From NCBI RefSeq assembly GCF_020042345.1, contig NZ_CP083387.1, positions 3,596,001 through 3,660,000 on the forward strand: a stretch of DNA of 64,000 nucleotides, read 5' to 3'. Each line of letters opens with the position of its first letter. Position 1 is the first letter of the stretch. The notes under the pieces are model-generated. The model saw only the letters and a list, made by a program, of their open reading frames with translations. It was not told where the DNA came from and did not search any database. A program made the position numbers and the translations under genes. Positions 8,992 to 19,800 of the stretch are shown here, one piece after another. The DNA is from Arachidicoccus terrestris (lineage in GTDB: Bacteria; Bacteroidota; Bacteroidia; Chitinophagales; Chitinophagaceae).

Positions 8992-10221
8992 TTATCCAAT
9001 TTTTGCCTGCAGATTTTTATCCAGTGCATCAAGGAATTCCTCCGTGGTCAGATAGTGTTCTCCAGCTTTAACGTCTTTACCGTACACGCAAATAGCGAGA
9101 TCTTTGGTCATTTTGCCACCTTCAACGGTTTCAATACAAACTTTTTCCAGGGTATTGGCAAAATCGATCAGCGCTTGATTGTCATCCAGCTTACCACGGA
9201 ATGCAAGGCCTCTGGTCCATGCAAATATGGAGGCAATCGGGTTGGTAGAAGTCTTGTTGCCTTTCTGATGTTCACGGTAATGGCGCGTAACGGTACCATG
9301 TGCTGCTTCCGCCTCCATGACTTTTCCGTCAGGGGTAACCAAAGTTGAGGTCATTAGACCTAAACTGCCAAACCCTTGTGCAACGGTATCGCTCTGTACA
9401 TCACCATCGTAGTTTTTACAGGCCCATACGAAATTACCATGCCACTTTAAAGCAGAAGCCACCATATCATCGATCAGGCGATGCTCATAGGTAATACCTG
9501 CGGCTTCAAATTTAGCTTTGAATTCATTTTGATAGATCTCTTCAAAAATATCTTTGAAACGACCATCATATTTTTTTAAGATAGTATTTTTAGTAGACAA
9601 ATACAGTGGCCATCCTTTGCTTAAAGCCTGATTGAAACAAGCATGTGCAAAGCCGCGAATACTTTCATCTGTATTGTACATCGCCATAGCAACGCCATCT
9701 CCATTGAAGTTGTGTACCTCATATTCCTGTATAGTTCCGTCTTCGCCTTCGAATTTGACGGTAAGCTTTCCTTTGCCTTTGGTCACGAAGTCTGTAGCGC
9801 GGTACTGGTCACCGAATGCGTGACGGCCAATACAGATAGGAGCTGTCCAGTTGGGGACTAATCTTGGTACATTCTGACAAACGATGGGTTCACGAAATAC
9901 AGTGCCATCCAGAATATTTCGAATGGTACCATTAGGAGAGCGCCACATTTTTTTCAGACCAAATTCGGTTACACGCTGTTCATCCGGTGTAATAGTCGCA
10001 CATTTAATACCTACGCCATATTGTTTGATGGCATTGGCTGCATCTACAGTCACTTGGTCATCTGTCGCATCACGGTGTTCAACACCGAGATCATAGTACT
10101 TAATATCTAAATCCAGATAGGGGAGGATCAACTTGTCTTTGATAAATTTCCAGATAATTCGGGTCATTTCATCGCCATCCAATTCCACCACTGGATTGGC
10201 CACTTTAATTTTTTCAGCCAT
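8992..10221 (-). CDS. icd: NADP-dependent isocitrate dehydrogenase, eukaryote-like homodimeric type
   Basis: The 409-residue protein matches the type II (eukaryotic-like) NADP-IDH subfamily rather than the E. coli type. [20 protein letters not shown] opens the fold, [19 protein letters not shown] includes the isocitrate-binding serine/arginine region, the [10 protein letters not shown] stretch carries metal-binding aspartates, and [16 protein letters not shown] is the NADP-specific loop of this subfamily. It oxidises isocitrate to 2-oxoglutarate in the TCA cycle and yields NADPH. A TATTTTTG -7 box on the minus strand lies 38 bases upstream. It is monocistronic, with a strong terminator behind it. 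Confidence 0.97.
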   Translation of the reverse strand: MAEKIKVANPVVELDGDEMTRIIWKFIKDKLILPYLDLDIKYYDLGVEHRDATDDQVTVDAANAIKQYGVGIKCATITPDEQRVTEFGLKKMWRSPNGTIRNILDGTVFREPIVCQNVPRLVPNWTAPICIGRHAFGDQYRATDFVTKGKGKLTVKFEGEDGTIQEYEVHNFNGDGVAMAMYNTDESIRGFAHACFNQALSKGWPLYLSTKNTILKKYDGRFKDIFEEIYQNEFKAKFEAAGITYEHRLIDDMVASALKWHGNFVWACKNYDGDVQSDTVAQGFGSLGLMTSTLVTPDGKVMEAEAAHGTVTRHYREHQKGNKTSTNPIASIFAWTRGLAFRGKLDDNQALIDFANTLEKVCIETVEGGKMTKDLAICVYGKDVKAGEHYLTTEEFLDALDKNLQAKIG

Positions 10222-10258
10222 TAGTCAACAACTATTTTAAATTTTACAATAATGTGTA

Positions 10259-10291
10259 CAAAAATAAGGGAATGTGGTTAAAAAAGGGCAA
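10259..10291 (-). promoter_or_regulatory. Bacteroidota-type promoter of icd
   Basis: On the minus strand TATTTTTG (10259-10266) matches TAnnTTTG, with a TTG (10289-10291) 22 bases further upstream. This spacing is close to that of the phylum's primary sigma promoters. Transcription would start about 30 bases before the icd ATG. Confidence 0.55.
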
Positions 10292-10412
10292 CCTAAATGC
10301 GAAATTTGAATTATATAAAAAAATGTTCTATGTATTGATTTTTAAATGGTTGTGAGATAATGGTAGCTAATGAACAATTGTTTTAACGATTTGGCGTATT
10401 TGTCAATCGAAA

Positions 10413-11618
10413 TTATTTGTGTTTAAACTCGGTTGGCGAACATTTATTAAAAAGTAAAGCCAAATAAAATATGAGGAATGGATTAACGAAATTAAAATAG
10501 CTGATGTCAAACCTGGAGTTAAGTATACTGTTATAAAATCCGTTAAATTCAACTGTTTTTGCAATAAGTGATAATGATACAGTAACTAGTAAAGTTATAG
10601 TGCAGGCTTTTATAATGCTTTCCAGATTATTAATAAAAAAGGAGTATACTATAGCAACAAGAATGCAAAGGAGGCTGAGGAGAAAAGGCAATTGACTGTT
10701 TTGGAGATAAAACGGATTGTATCTCATGAAGTTGTCTATGGTTTCAACATTTTGAAATACAATAATAAAGGACAAAATGACAATAAACAGAAATATGCCA
10801 ATAAAAAGCCCTTTATTTTTAAAGCTCATTTTGAAGAAGCGTTTAAGCAAAAGTACGATTAAGGGTATGACAGTCACAATTCTCGTCATGATCAGCATTG
10901 CGCTACCGATGCCATTAAAAAGAATGTCTTTTTTTCTGCCTCTTTTATAAAATTTTTCAGACAAGGTAACAAAAGCTAGAGTCAGTATTGAGTTAGAAAT
11001 TATGTCACTTTTTACGTAAATATCATAACAATAGGCAGACGAAAAAATTATCGTCATCAATGCCCAAAACCGAACGCGATATGACTTAAAAAAAATACAA
11101 ATGAGGAATAAGAATATTATGAAAGTGAAAGATTGCAGATATCCAACGTCCCCCAGCAAATAGAAAGGGATTCCTATGAAAATTAAGGCAGGTAAATTTG
11201 AAGACCGTCCTTGTAAATGATCTATCGCACTATAGGGGTATTCGTTATGTAACAATGCTTTTATACAAACTTCCATAGCTGACCATCTGTCAACTTGTAA
11301 GGAAAATTTATCAACATGAATATTTAGCCAGATGGAGAATAATAAGAAAAGTGAAGATCCAATAAAAAAGAAGAGTTTATAGGTATTCTCTTTTAAACAA
11401 TATTTTAAATTTAAAAAAAGAACCATCAATAGAAAAAGAGAATAGCTTGTAGCCAAGGCCCAAGCATCAATATAGTTTTGTCTGATTCCATATTTATATA
11501 CGATCAGTGTGTTAATGATAATATATATCGTGTAAAAAATATATACTTTTTTGCGGAAATTGGCAGTTTTTATTTCGGAAGCCTTATTCATAATGTCCAC
11601 TGAATCATGTAGATGCAT
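10413..11618 (-). CDS. Polytopic membrane protein, GT-C glycosyltransferase-like
   Basis: I do not recognise a specific family. The 401 residues include roughly ten to twelve hydrophobic segments. A periplasmic-type loop after the second or third helix contains DRWSAMEVCIKALLHNEYPY, whose acidic/aromatic character and 'EYPY' spacing recall the first loop of polyprenol-phosphate-sugar-dependent GT-C transferases or EpsG-like membrane proteins; this is inference. Basic residues flank many segments on the likely cytoplasmic side (YKRGRKKD). The gene is AT-rich with many TTT and AAA codons compared with icd and folC, hinting at different ancestry. It is isolated: the neighbours on both sides are housekeeping genes. 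Start: ATG at 11618; a second ATG at 11591 is equally possible. Confidence 0.5.
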   Translation of the reverse strand: MHLHDSVDIMNKASEIKTANFRKKVYIFYTIYIIINTLIVYKYGIRQNYIDAWALATSYSLFLLMVLFLNLKYCLKENTYKLFFFIGSSLFLLFSIWLNIHVDKFSLQVDRWSAMEVCIKALLHNEYPYSAIDHLQGRSSNLPALIFIGIPFYLLGDVGYLQSFTFIIFLFLICIFFKSYRVRFWALMTIIFSSAYCYDIYVKSDIISNSILTLAFVTLSEKFYKRGRKKDILFNGIGSAMLIMTRIVTVIPLIVLLLKRFFKMSFKNKGLFIGIFLFIVILSFIIVFQNVETIDNFMRYNPFYLQNSQLPFLLSLLCILVAIVYSFFINNLESIIKACTITLLVTVSLSLIAKTVEFNGFYNSILNSRFDISYFNFVNPFLIFYLALLFNKCSPTEFKHK

Positions 11619-11803
11619 AATCTTTAATTAGCGGTTTATATTCAAATATAGGCTTATTTAATAATAATAAGTATTTTGCCGATAAAGTAAACAAAGCCGC
11701 TAAATTGCCTTTTTTGCCGCTTTCGGAAAGATGTTTTAACTTAATAGACTTCTTAAAGTCAAAAGGTTTTAGCCTTTTGCGGCCAAAGAACCATTATTTT
11801 TAA

Positions 11804-11811
11804 TAAATTTG
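11804..11811 (+). promoter_or_regulatory. Candidate -7 box of the TonB-like gene
   Basis: TAAATTTG matches TAnnTTTG and ends 20 bases before the proposed TTG start. A TTTG lies upstream (11776-11779), but its 24-base spacing is longer than usual. Confidence 0.35.
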
Positions 11812-11831
11812 TTGAATAAAATATTGCAGAT

Positions 11832-12707
11832 TTGGAAAATCAGGAAAAACAGAAGAATTTAAGGGCCTTAGGGTATACTGCGCTTACATGCGGGGCACTG
11901 GTGGTCGCATTAATTTTTGCGAGTTGGACATTACCGACTCCTCCTCCTGAAGTAATAGATAATGGTATCGAAGTAAACCTGGGAAATTCTGACCAAGGGA
12001 TGGGTGACATTGCTCCACAATTGCCAGGAGAACCCACCTCTGATGATCAGACACCAACCGATAACCCACCACCGATGGTGGCCACAGAATCTGCACCTAA
12101 AGAATATAAGGAAGTGGCTGATAATGCAGATGACGTTCCAGTGATTAAAACCTCTCCAAAGCCTAAGGAAAATAAGAAGACCGATCCGAGAGCGGTAGAG
12201 AAATCGGTAAAGAAGGCAACCGCTAAAAAAGTGATTAATAAAACGCCTGCTCCGCCAAGCCCCAAAGCTGTTTATAATGGGGGCACTAATAAAGGTACGG
12301 GCGGCAATAACGCGGACAGTTATAACGGCAAAAGAAACCAGGGAGTAGCTGGCGGCAATGGAGATCAGGGTAAAATAAACGGAAATCCTGCCTCAGATAA
12401 CTACAATGGCAATGGAGGAACAGGAACCAGTGGTATCAGCATTCGTAGTGGCCTATCTAACAGAAGATTTGTCGGAGACCGAAGCTTCACCGGTAAATTT
12501 AATGAAAATGCAAAGGTGGCTGTGGATATTATCGTTGATAAAGCGGGTCATGTGACCAGTGCCGACATTAATCCCAGAGGGACGACGACCACCAATTCTA
12601 CTATTTTAGGTATCGCTAAAAGAAAAGCCAAACAATTACGATTCAACCAAGGTACAGTGGACGCGCAGACAGGGACCATTGTTTTTAATTTTAAATTAAA
12701 TGGCTAA
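11832..12707 (+). CDS. TonB-like energy transducer protein
   Basis: The 291-residue protein has one N-terminal membrane anchor (about 13-33, ALGYTALTCGALVVALIFASW). A proline/acidic and then lysine-rich periplasmic linker follows (about 36-145), then a Gly/Asn-rich low-complexity stretch (about 148-200), and a C-terminal domain (about 205-291) with AKVAVDIIVDKAGHVTSADINPRG and LGIAKRKAKQLRFN, which fits the TonB C-terminal fold. TonB links the proton-motive-force complex ExbB-ExbD to outer membrane receptors. The start appears to be TTG at 11832: no ATG occurs before the membrane segment and a stop precedes it in frame. exbB and exbD are not adjacent; upstream is the oppositely oriented AT-rich membrane gene. 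folC follows 58 bases downstream. Confidence 0.75.
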   Translation: MENQEKQKNLRALGYTALTCGALVVALIFASWTLPTPPPEVIDNGIEVNLGNSDQGMGDIAPQLPGEPTSDDQTPTDNPPPMVATESAPKEYKEVADNADDVPVIKTSPKPKENKKTDPRAVEKSVKKATAKKVINKTPAPPSPKAVYNGGTNKGTGGNNADSYNGKRNQGVAGGNGDQGKINGNPASDNYNGNGGTGTSGISIRSGLSNRRFVGDRSFTGKFNENAKVAVDIIVDKAGHVTSADINPRGTTTTNSTILGIAKRKAKQLRFNQGTVDAQTGTIVFNFKLNG

Positions 12708-12765
12708 AGTTTGACTGGGCTAGGGTATTGTGTGCTAACTTGCGCATAATTATTTCTATCTTTCC

Positions 12766-14118
12766 ATGGATTATAGTCAAACGATTGAATTCTTATATGC
12801 GCAGCTACCGATGTTCAGTAGGGATGGCGCCTCTGCATTTAAGAAAGACCTCAGCAATACATGGGCACTCTGCGAGGCCCTCGGCCAACCTCAAAACCAA
12901 TTTAAATCGATCCATATAGCCGGCACAAACGGTAAGGGGTCTTCCAGCCATATGCTGGCTGCGATTATGCAGGAAGCCGGGTATAAAACAGGTCTCTATA
13001 CATCTCCGCATTTATATGATTTTAGGGAACGTATTCGGATAAACGGTACAGTTTGCACAGAAGAATTTGTTATTCGATTTGTAGAGAAGATTCAACCTTT
13101 ATTGCCCGTCATACAGCCTTCTTTTTTTGAGATAACTGTAGCCATGGCTTTTGATTATTTTGCTGAACAGAAAGTAGACATTGCCATCATTGAGACAGGA
13201 TTGGGAGGAAGACTGGACAGTACGAATGTTATTTTGCCGGAACTCTCGCTTATCACGAATATAAGCTGGGATCATATGCAGTTTCTGGGCGACACATTGC
13301 CGCAAATTGCAGGAGAAAAGGCGGGTATTATCAAGGAAGGCAGGCCGGTCGTTGTATCAGAATATATCACGGAAACCAAACCGGTATTTGAATCTGTATC
13401 AGCGCAAAAGCATGCCGATCTGTTTTTTGTTCAGGATCTATGGACTGTAACGTCCACGCCATCCAAGAGGGACACAGGCAGTAAAGAGTCTTTATTGAAG
13501 ATACTTGCAACACGTCATGCAGACGTTAGTGAGCAAGATGATCAGAAGTTGTCGGGTACTTATCAGTTAGATCTGACGGGCAATTATCAGGTAAAGAATG
13601 TCGGAGGGGTACTAGAAACAGTGTTTCAGATGCGCCGTTTAGGCTGGAATATAGCTGGACCAGCCGTAAAACGCGCGCTCAAAACAGTTAAGCCGTTAAC
13701 AGGTATAGCCGGCAGGTGGGATGAAGTATCGGCCCGTCCCTGGATTATCACAGATGTAGGGCATAATGTGGATGGTATCAGGATGATCCGTCAGCAGCTC
13801 AGTCTGACTGGTTATAAGAAGCTTCATGTCATTACTGGTTTTGTAAAAGATAAGGATGTCGCTGCCTCTTTGAAGGAACTGCCTAAAGCAGCGCTTTATT
13901 ATTTTACACAGGCACCTATACCCAGAGCCTTAGATGCCCTACAGTTAGCGTCATTGGCCGCCGGTTTTGGATTATCGGGTGAGGCATATCCAAATATGGA
14001 AATGGCACTTCGGTCAGCAATAAGTCACTACAGGGAAGGTGATCTGATTCTTGTTTGTGGCAGCGTGTTTCTCGTCGCGGAAGTCAGAGGAGCGCTCCAA
14101 AGACTACAATTTCCATAA
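12766..14118 (+). CDS. folC: Bifunctional folylpolyglutamate synthase / dihydrofolate synthase
   Basis: The 450-residue Mur-ligase-like enzyme has the ATP-binding loop IAGTNGKGSSSH (about 51-62), TGLYTSPHLYDFRERI for folate binding, IIETGLGGRLDSTNV, and NISWDHMQFLGDTLPQIAGEKAGI (here as NISWDHMQFLG plus EKAGIIK). The C-terminal domain has TDVGHNVDGIRM. It attaches glutamate to dihydropteroate and to folates in the cytoplasm. The length is that of bacterial FolC. It lies downstream of the TonB-like gene in the same direction and is closed by a terminator shared with tyrS. Confidence 0.95.
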   Translation: MDYSQTIEFLYAQLPMFSRDGASAFKKDLSNTWALCEALGQPQNQFKSIHIAGTNGKGSSSHMLAAIMQEAGYKTGLYTSPHLYDFRERIRINGTVCTEEFVIRFVEKIQPLLPVIQPSFFEITVAMAFDYFAEQKVDIAIIETGLGGRLDSTNVILPELSLITNISWDHMQFLGDTLPQIAGEKAGIIKEGRPVVVSEYITETKPVFESVSAQKHADLFFVQDLWTVTSTPSKRDTGSKESLLKILATRHADVSEQDDQKLSGTYQLDLTGNYQVKNVGGVLETVFQMRRLGWNIAGPAVKRALKTVKPLTGIAGRWDEVSARPWIITDVGHNVDGIRMIRQQLSLTGYKKLHVITGFVKDKDVAASLKELPKAALYYFTQAPIPRALDALQLASLAAGFGLSGEAYPNMEMALRSAISHYREGDLILVCGSVFLVAEVRGALQRLQFP

Positions 14119-14142
14119 TAATCAGAATTACAGTTTTGTAAA

Positions 14143-14176
14143 AAAAAGGAAGCCTAAAAAATTACGCTTCCTTTTT
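14143..14176. terminator. Bidirectional terminator between folC and tyrS
   Basis: An 11-bp perfect stem (14143-14153 with 14166-14176), 12-base loop, and A/T tracts on both sides separate the converging folC and tyrS. Confidence 0.85.
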
Positions 14177-14197
14177 AAGTATATTTTATAGGACAGG

Positions 14198-15475
14198 TCA
14201 GGCGATCTCGATGAGGTAGTAATTCTTTTTACCTTTTTGTACCAGCAGGTATTTATTATGCAGTAATTGTTCTGCCGTTACTTTGTGCTGGATATCTGTT
14301 ACTTTCTGACGGTTGATGCTTACGCCGCCGCCCTGAATCATTTTACGGGCTTCCCCTTTACTGGGGAAAACTTTAGTTTCCGCTAAAAAGCTGACAACAT
14401 CCGGTTCTGTATTGAATATCTCTTTGGAAAAGTTTACTTTCTGGACGCCTTCCATATTTTCCAAGTCTTCGACAGATAGCGAGTCCACGGGGGCGTGCTG
14501 ATTATTGAACAGCTTTTTGGTGACTTCAAGTGCGGATGTCAGCGCTTCGTCTCCATGCACAAATTTGGTAATTTCTTCCGCCAGTTTTTTCTGTAAGATT
14601 CTGTCTTCAGGTTTTTGCTCATGTTGAGACAACAATTCATCGACTTCGGCTTCGTTCAGAAACGTAAAGATCTTGATCCAGTTTTTTGCATCTTCATCTG
14701 TACTATTTAGCCAGAACTGGTAGAACTGGTAAGGAGTCGTTTTCTCTGGATCCAGCCATACATTCCCCTGTTCCGTTTTGCCGAACTTTGTGCCGTCTGC
14801 TTTTTTAATAAGCGGGCATGTAAAGGCGAATGCCTCTCCGCCGGCTTTACGGCGAATCAGTTCCGTACCGGTCGTAATATTACCCCACTGGTCGCTGCCG
14901 CCCATTTGTAGCTTCAGGCCTTTCTCTTTGAAAAGATGGTAAAAATCATAGCCTTGCATTAACTGATAGGCAAATTCTGTGTAAGAGATGCCTGTGTCAC
15001 CGGTAAAGCGTTTTTTGACACTATCTTTGGCCATCATGTAGTTGACAGTGATATGCTTGCCGGTATCACGCAGAAATTCAATGAAAGAAATCGTTTTGAA
15101 CCAATCATAATTATTGACCAGTACAGCGCTGTTTTCGTCGTTTTCATTGAAATTCAGAAATTTAGACAATTGATTTTTAATACCTTCCACGTTCTTTGTC
15201 AGTTGATCTTCGTTTAGAAGATTCCTTTCATCACTTTTGCCGCTGGGATCGCCGATCATACCGGTGGCACCTCCTACGAGTGCATAGGGTTTATGGCCGG
15301 CTTTCTGTAAATGAACTAATAATAATATAGGGACCAGACTGCCGATATGCAGGCTGTCAGCGGTTGGATCGAATCCGATGTAGCCAGAGATCTTTTCCTT
15401 TAATAATTGTTCCTCTGTTCCCGGCATGATATCCTGGATCATGCCTCTCCAACTTAGCTCTTGTATTAAATTCAT
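14198..15475 (-). CDS. tyrS: Tyrosyl-tRNA synthetase
   Basis: The 425-residue class I synthetase has HIGS at 43-46 (the HIGH motif), the tyrosine pocket around YDFYHLF and MGGSDQWGNITTG, and the KMSKS-equivalent KFGKT after GTKFGKTEQGNVW. A C-terminal S4 RNA-binding domain (about 355-425) contains KVFPSKGEARKMIQGGGVSI. It charges tRNA-Tyr. The ATG at 15475 is chosen over the in-frame TTG two codons earlier because homologues start MN(L/F)IQEL. A TACCTTTG -7 box on the minus strand lies 14 bases upstream, giving a very short leader. Confidence 0.97.
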   Translation of the reverse strand: MNLIQELSWRGMIQDIMPGTEEQLLKEKISGYIGFDPTADSLHIGSLVPILLLVHLQKAGHKPYALVGGATGMIGDPSGKSDERNLLNEDQLTKNVEGIKNQLSKFLNFNENDENSAVLVNNYDWFKTISFIEFLRDTGKHITVNYMMAKDSVKKRFTGDTGISYTEFAYQLMQGYDFYHLFKEKGLKLQMGGSDQWGNITTGTELIRRKAGGEAFAFTCPLIKKADGTKFGKTEQGNVWLDPEKTTPYQFYQFWLNSTDEDAKNWIKIFTFLNEAEVDELLSQHEQKPEDRILQKKLAEEITKFVHGDEALTSALEVTKKLFNNQHAPVDSLSVEDLENMEGVQKVNFSKEIFNTEPDVVSFLAETKVFPSKGEARKMIQGGGVSINRQKVTDIQHKVTAEQLLHNKYLLVQKGKKNYYLIEIA

Positions 15476-15489
15476 CTTCAAAATTTTGG

Positions 15490-15497
15490 CAAAGGTA
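15490..15497 (-). promoter_or_regulatory. Candidate -7 box of tyrS
   Basis: Minus-strand TACCTTTG matches TAnnTTTG exactly. Its 3' end is only 14 bases from the ATG, so the transcript would have a leader of a few bases. No well-spaced TTG is present. Confidence 0.45.
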
Positions 15498-15725
15498 AAT
15501 GAACCGGGCTACAATATGAAACCCCGGGTTTGAAAAGGTATTATAAGCGTATTTGTATTAAAGTAAATAATAATGTAATGTCTGGTTGAAAACCATGTTT
15601 ATATTTTGAGGAAAAAGAACCAGTGGCGAGCCAGCCGTTGCAATAATATGACCCGGAAATCGTTAAAGGATAGATGAGGTATTGGAAGCTGGCCTTTTTT
15701 GCTCCATTACTGCTTAATACTTTCA

Positions 15726-16847
15726 ATGAATCGAATGAAGCGACTCAAAATAATTCTGCTTTTCACAGTGTTTTGTGGGATGTCTAAACTGGGTATCAGC
15801 CAGTTCAGAACCTATTCGAATGAATTTATGAATATTGGTGCCGGTGCCAGAGGCCTTGGAATGGGGGGAGCACAAGTCAGTTCAGCCACTGATGCAACGG
15901 CCGGCTATTGGAATCCCGCCGGGCTTAGTTATGTAAGAGATATACCTTCCATATCTGCCATGCATGCTTCTTATTTTTCGGGAATTGGTAAGTATGACTT
16001 TTTAGCGGGAGCGATTCCCCTAAATGATGATAAAAGAACTTTGGGCATTACGGCTATCCGATTTGGTGTGGATGATATTCCAAATACCTTGTTTTTGGTG
16101 GATCCGCAAACAGGCCAATTAAACTATAATAACATATCCGCCTTTTCATCTGCTGACTACGGTTTTTTACTTTCTTATGGGCAGATGCTGAAGAATACAC
16201 CGGATATGCAGATATCATTAGGAGGAAATGTAAAAATCCTATACCGGCATGTAGGGAGCTTCGCCAATGCTATAGGACTGGGTATTGATGCAGGATTAAT
16301 GATCCGGACTCCGACCTGGCGTGTGGGTGTCGTCGCCCGAGATTTAACGACAACCTATAATGCGTGGACGTTTAATTTTACGGACAAAGAAAAAGAGGTC
16401 CTTTATCTCACCAATAATGACATTCCTACCAAATCTACAGAATTGACCCAGCCGAGATTAATATTAGGGGGGGCTTATAATTTTGTGTTCAATGAGAAGT
16501 TCAGTTTATTGGCTGAGACCAATCTGGATGTGACTTTCGACGGGAAAAGAAATACATTGATCAGCAGCGATCCTATCAGTATTGATCCACATTTGGGTAT
16601 TGAAGGGAATATTTTGGATAAAGTATTTGTGCGGGCCGGGATCTCTAATTTTCAGCGAGGGTTGGCAGATTCAGATACCACTAATCAGAAACGAGTCTGG
16701 ATTTTTCAGCCAAGTCTAGGTGCAGGGTTTAAACTAGGCAATGTGATGATTGATTATGCATTTACCAATCTGGCCAATCAATCTAATCCTTTGTATACAC
16801 ATATATTTTCTTTACGGGTAGATTTAGAAACCAGGCGAAGATATTAG
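15726..16847 (+). CDS. PorV/PorQ-family type IX secretion outer membrane protein
   Basis: From the ATG at 15726 the protein is 373 residues; an upstream in-frame TTG is unlikely. A signal peptide (LKIILLFTVFCGMSKLGISQ) precedes FRTYSNEFMNIGAGARGLGM, then GGAQVSSATDATAGYWNPAG: the hallmark start of PorV/PorQ and FadL-like barrels of Bacteroidota. Alternating hydrophobic strands continue to the C terminus. PorV shuttles type IX cargo to the attachment complex in Porphyromonas. Here it is followed at once by PorU2, so I infer it is the shuttle or anchor partner of that sortase. It is not possible to say whether it is the PorV orthologue or a paralogue. Confidence 0.85.
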   Translation: MNRMKRLKIILLFTVFCGMSKLGISQFRTYSNEFMNIGAGARGLGMGGAQVSSATDATAGYWNPAGLSYVRDIPSISAMHASYFSGIGKYDFLAGAIPLNDDKRTLGITAIRFGVDDIPNTLFLVDPQTGQLNYNNISAFSSADYGFLLSYGQMLKNTPDMQISLGGNVKILYRHVGSFANAIGLGIDAGLMIRTPTWRVGVVARDLTTTYNAWTFNFTDKEKEVLYLTNNDIPTKSTELTQPRLILGGAYNFVFNEKFSLLAETNLDVTFDGKRNTLISSDPISIDPHLGIEGNILDKVFVRAGISNFQRGLADSDTTNQKRVWIFQPSLGAGFKLGNVMIDYAFTNLANQSNPLYTHIFSLRVDLETRRRY

Positions 16848-16871
16848 CGTATTTAGAAGAGTATATTTTTA

Positions 16872-19800
16872 ATGCTATTTTCTTTTGAGATGACAAAAAG
16901 GAATTTACATATTTATTGGGTGCTACTGGGAGGGATATTTATGTTGCTTGGCAGCAATAAGATGCATGCTCAGACATACAATAATGAGTGGGTTGTTTCT
17001 GGTAAAACCTATTATAAGTTCAAGGTAGGATCTGACGGATTGTACCGTATTAGTGGGAGCAGCCTGACGGGTGCTGGGCTTACGGATGCTACGGGCAGTA
17101 ATCTCCAGCTGTGGCGCAATGGGATCCAGGTGCCGATCTATACCAATACCGCTGGCACTCTCGGCGCAGGTGATTATGTAGAGTTTTGGGGCGAACACAA
17201 CGATGGGAGCGTAGACGCGCAGCTGTTTAAAACTCCGGGTGACCAGCTTAATAAGGCCCGCAGCTTTGAGGGTGACAGTGCGACCTATTTTCTCACAGTT
17301 AATACGACGACGGGCGAGAATCTTCGGTTTAAGCCTGCTGCTAATAATGTGACCGGGCAGGCCGGCAGCCTTACGGCGGAGCCCTATTTTTATTATACTA
17401 TCCAAAAAGACCTGGGTACCACCTTTAACCGTGGTGCCGCCACGGCTTATGGCTCCTCTTATGTATATATGTCTGATTATAAGGGTAAATGTTTCGGCGT
17501 GGTCATAAAGGGCTCCAGGAGTACGACAGCGAGCTTTAGTAATTTATATGGATATACGGGTGCTACCGGAACGATCAATGCGGGCATGGCCGGAGCCTCA
17601 ACGCTGGGCAGTAACCGCTCGATAACAGTCAAGGGGGGAGATGGCGCCAGCAGTACTTCCGCATTGGGTAATTTTGAAGCTAAGGTCATATCCGTTGGCA
17701 GTGCCCGGATCGGCTCCAGTTACACAGTAACTGTCACGAACGGGAGTAAGAATGCGAATGACCAGGTCAATGTCAGCTTCGTATCCTTACGGTATCCGCG
17801 CAGCTTTAATTTTGGGGGTGCATCCAGTTTTGGATTTGATCTTCCTGCCAGCAGTAAGGCCCGGTTATTAAATATAACGAACTTTTCAGCCGGGGGCAGC
17901 ACGCCGGTCCTGTATGACCTGACCCATGGGCTGCGTTATGAGGCGGTTGTCAGTGGCAGTATGTATCAGTTTGTCCTGCCGGCGATGGATTCCAGTCATC
18001 TGGCCCTGGTGGGGCAGAGCAGCAGCAGTTATACGCCGATTAGCGGCGGCGCCATTACCAGACGACAGTTCCCTGATTTTTCCAGCAGCGCCCAACAGGG
18101 AGATTATCTGATTATCTCCAATAAAGCCCTGTATGGAAGCGGGGATTATGTATCCCAATATGCGGCCTACCGCCGTTCATCTGCCGGAGGCGGTTATAAT
18201 GTCCATATCTATAATATAGATGACCTGGAAGATATGTTTGCCTATGGGGTACATTCCAGCCCACTGAGTATAAGGAACTTCCTGCGTTATGCGCGCCATA
18301 CGTTTTCCATTAAGCCCAGATTTGTGTTTTTAATTGGTAGGGGCCTGACCTTTGATAATTTGCAGGGGTCGAATGCCACGAACCCAGAGTATCAGGCACA
18401 GGCGCTGGTTCCGACCTTTGGGTGGCCTGCTTCAGACATCATGCTGGCATCGGACAACAGTCAGCCCATTGCCGCCACACCGATTGGTCGTCTGTCAGCT
18501 GTCAAGCCAGAGGAGATCAAAAACTATCTGGACAAGGTAAAAGTCTACGAAGCTGCACAACAGAATAATGACCATACTATTGAGAGCAATAGCTGGAAGA
18601 AGAACGTGGTGTTTATATCGGGAGGGACTAATACCTCTGAAGACAATTTATTTACTAGTTATCTAAACAATTATCGAAGTATTTTAAATGATAGTTTATA
18701 TGGAGCAAATAGTTATTACTTGAGCAAAATAACCTCAGATCAGGTGTCCTCAGGTGATGCATCTGCTTTGAAGCAATATTTTTCTATGGGGATAGGCTTA
18801 ATCAGCTATTTTGGACACGGCGCGAGTACTACAATTGGTTATGGTGAGTTAAATGATCCTTCTGTATTTAATAATAATGGTAAATATCCGGTAATTTTTA
18901 CCAGTGGTTGTGATGTAGGCGACTGCTACAGTTTTATGGCAGGGAGAACCTCTACAATTAACAATATTACAGAGCGATATTTATTTGCTAAAGACAAGGG
19001 CAGCGTAGGCTTTGTGGCAGAAACCTTTCTCGGCGTAACTTCTTTTCTTCAATACTATAATTTAACCCTGTATAAAGATTTGAGTATTACAAAATATGGA
19101 CAGCCCATTACTGCCAGTATGCAGGAGAGCCAGGCCGTTATGATTGCATCAGATAGGCTGAAGGTAAGCGATACAGTTACCAATTATGCGCATGCTGAGC
19201 AGACCAATTTCTTTGGAGATCCCGCGATTGCACTTAGCAGCTTTACAAAACCGGATTTTGCTATTGAGGACGATCAGGTATTGATGCCAAATACAGTATC
19301 GATCACCTCAGAAAAGTTCCATGTCAAAGCTTATTTATATAATATTGGCCGTGCTGTTGGAGATTCTGTAAAGGTGTCTGTGCAGCAAAAGCTGCCGGAT
19401 GGGAGCCAGGTTACACTATTGGAAAAGAAAATAGATGCGATTCGTTATAGAGATTCTCTTGATCTGGATGTAAGCATTGATCCAAATAAGAGTGTCGGAA
19501 GCAATGAAATTATTGTGCATATAGATGAAGACAATAAATATGCTGAGCTAAGTGAAACAAACAATACAATAACCAAAAGTATTTTTATTTATGCCAATGG
19601 AATTACGCCGGTTTATCCTTATGATTATTCCATTATTCGTAATGCCAATGCTGCTCTGGTTGCTTCAACCTCAGATGCACTGGCAGAGAAAGGTAGTTAT
19701 GTGATGGAGTTGGATACGACTGCTTTATTTAATTCCTCTTTCAAAGTAACAAAGACGGTAACATCTATTGGCGGGGCTATTAGTTTTGACCCTGGTATTA

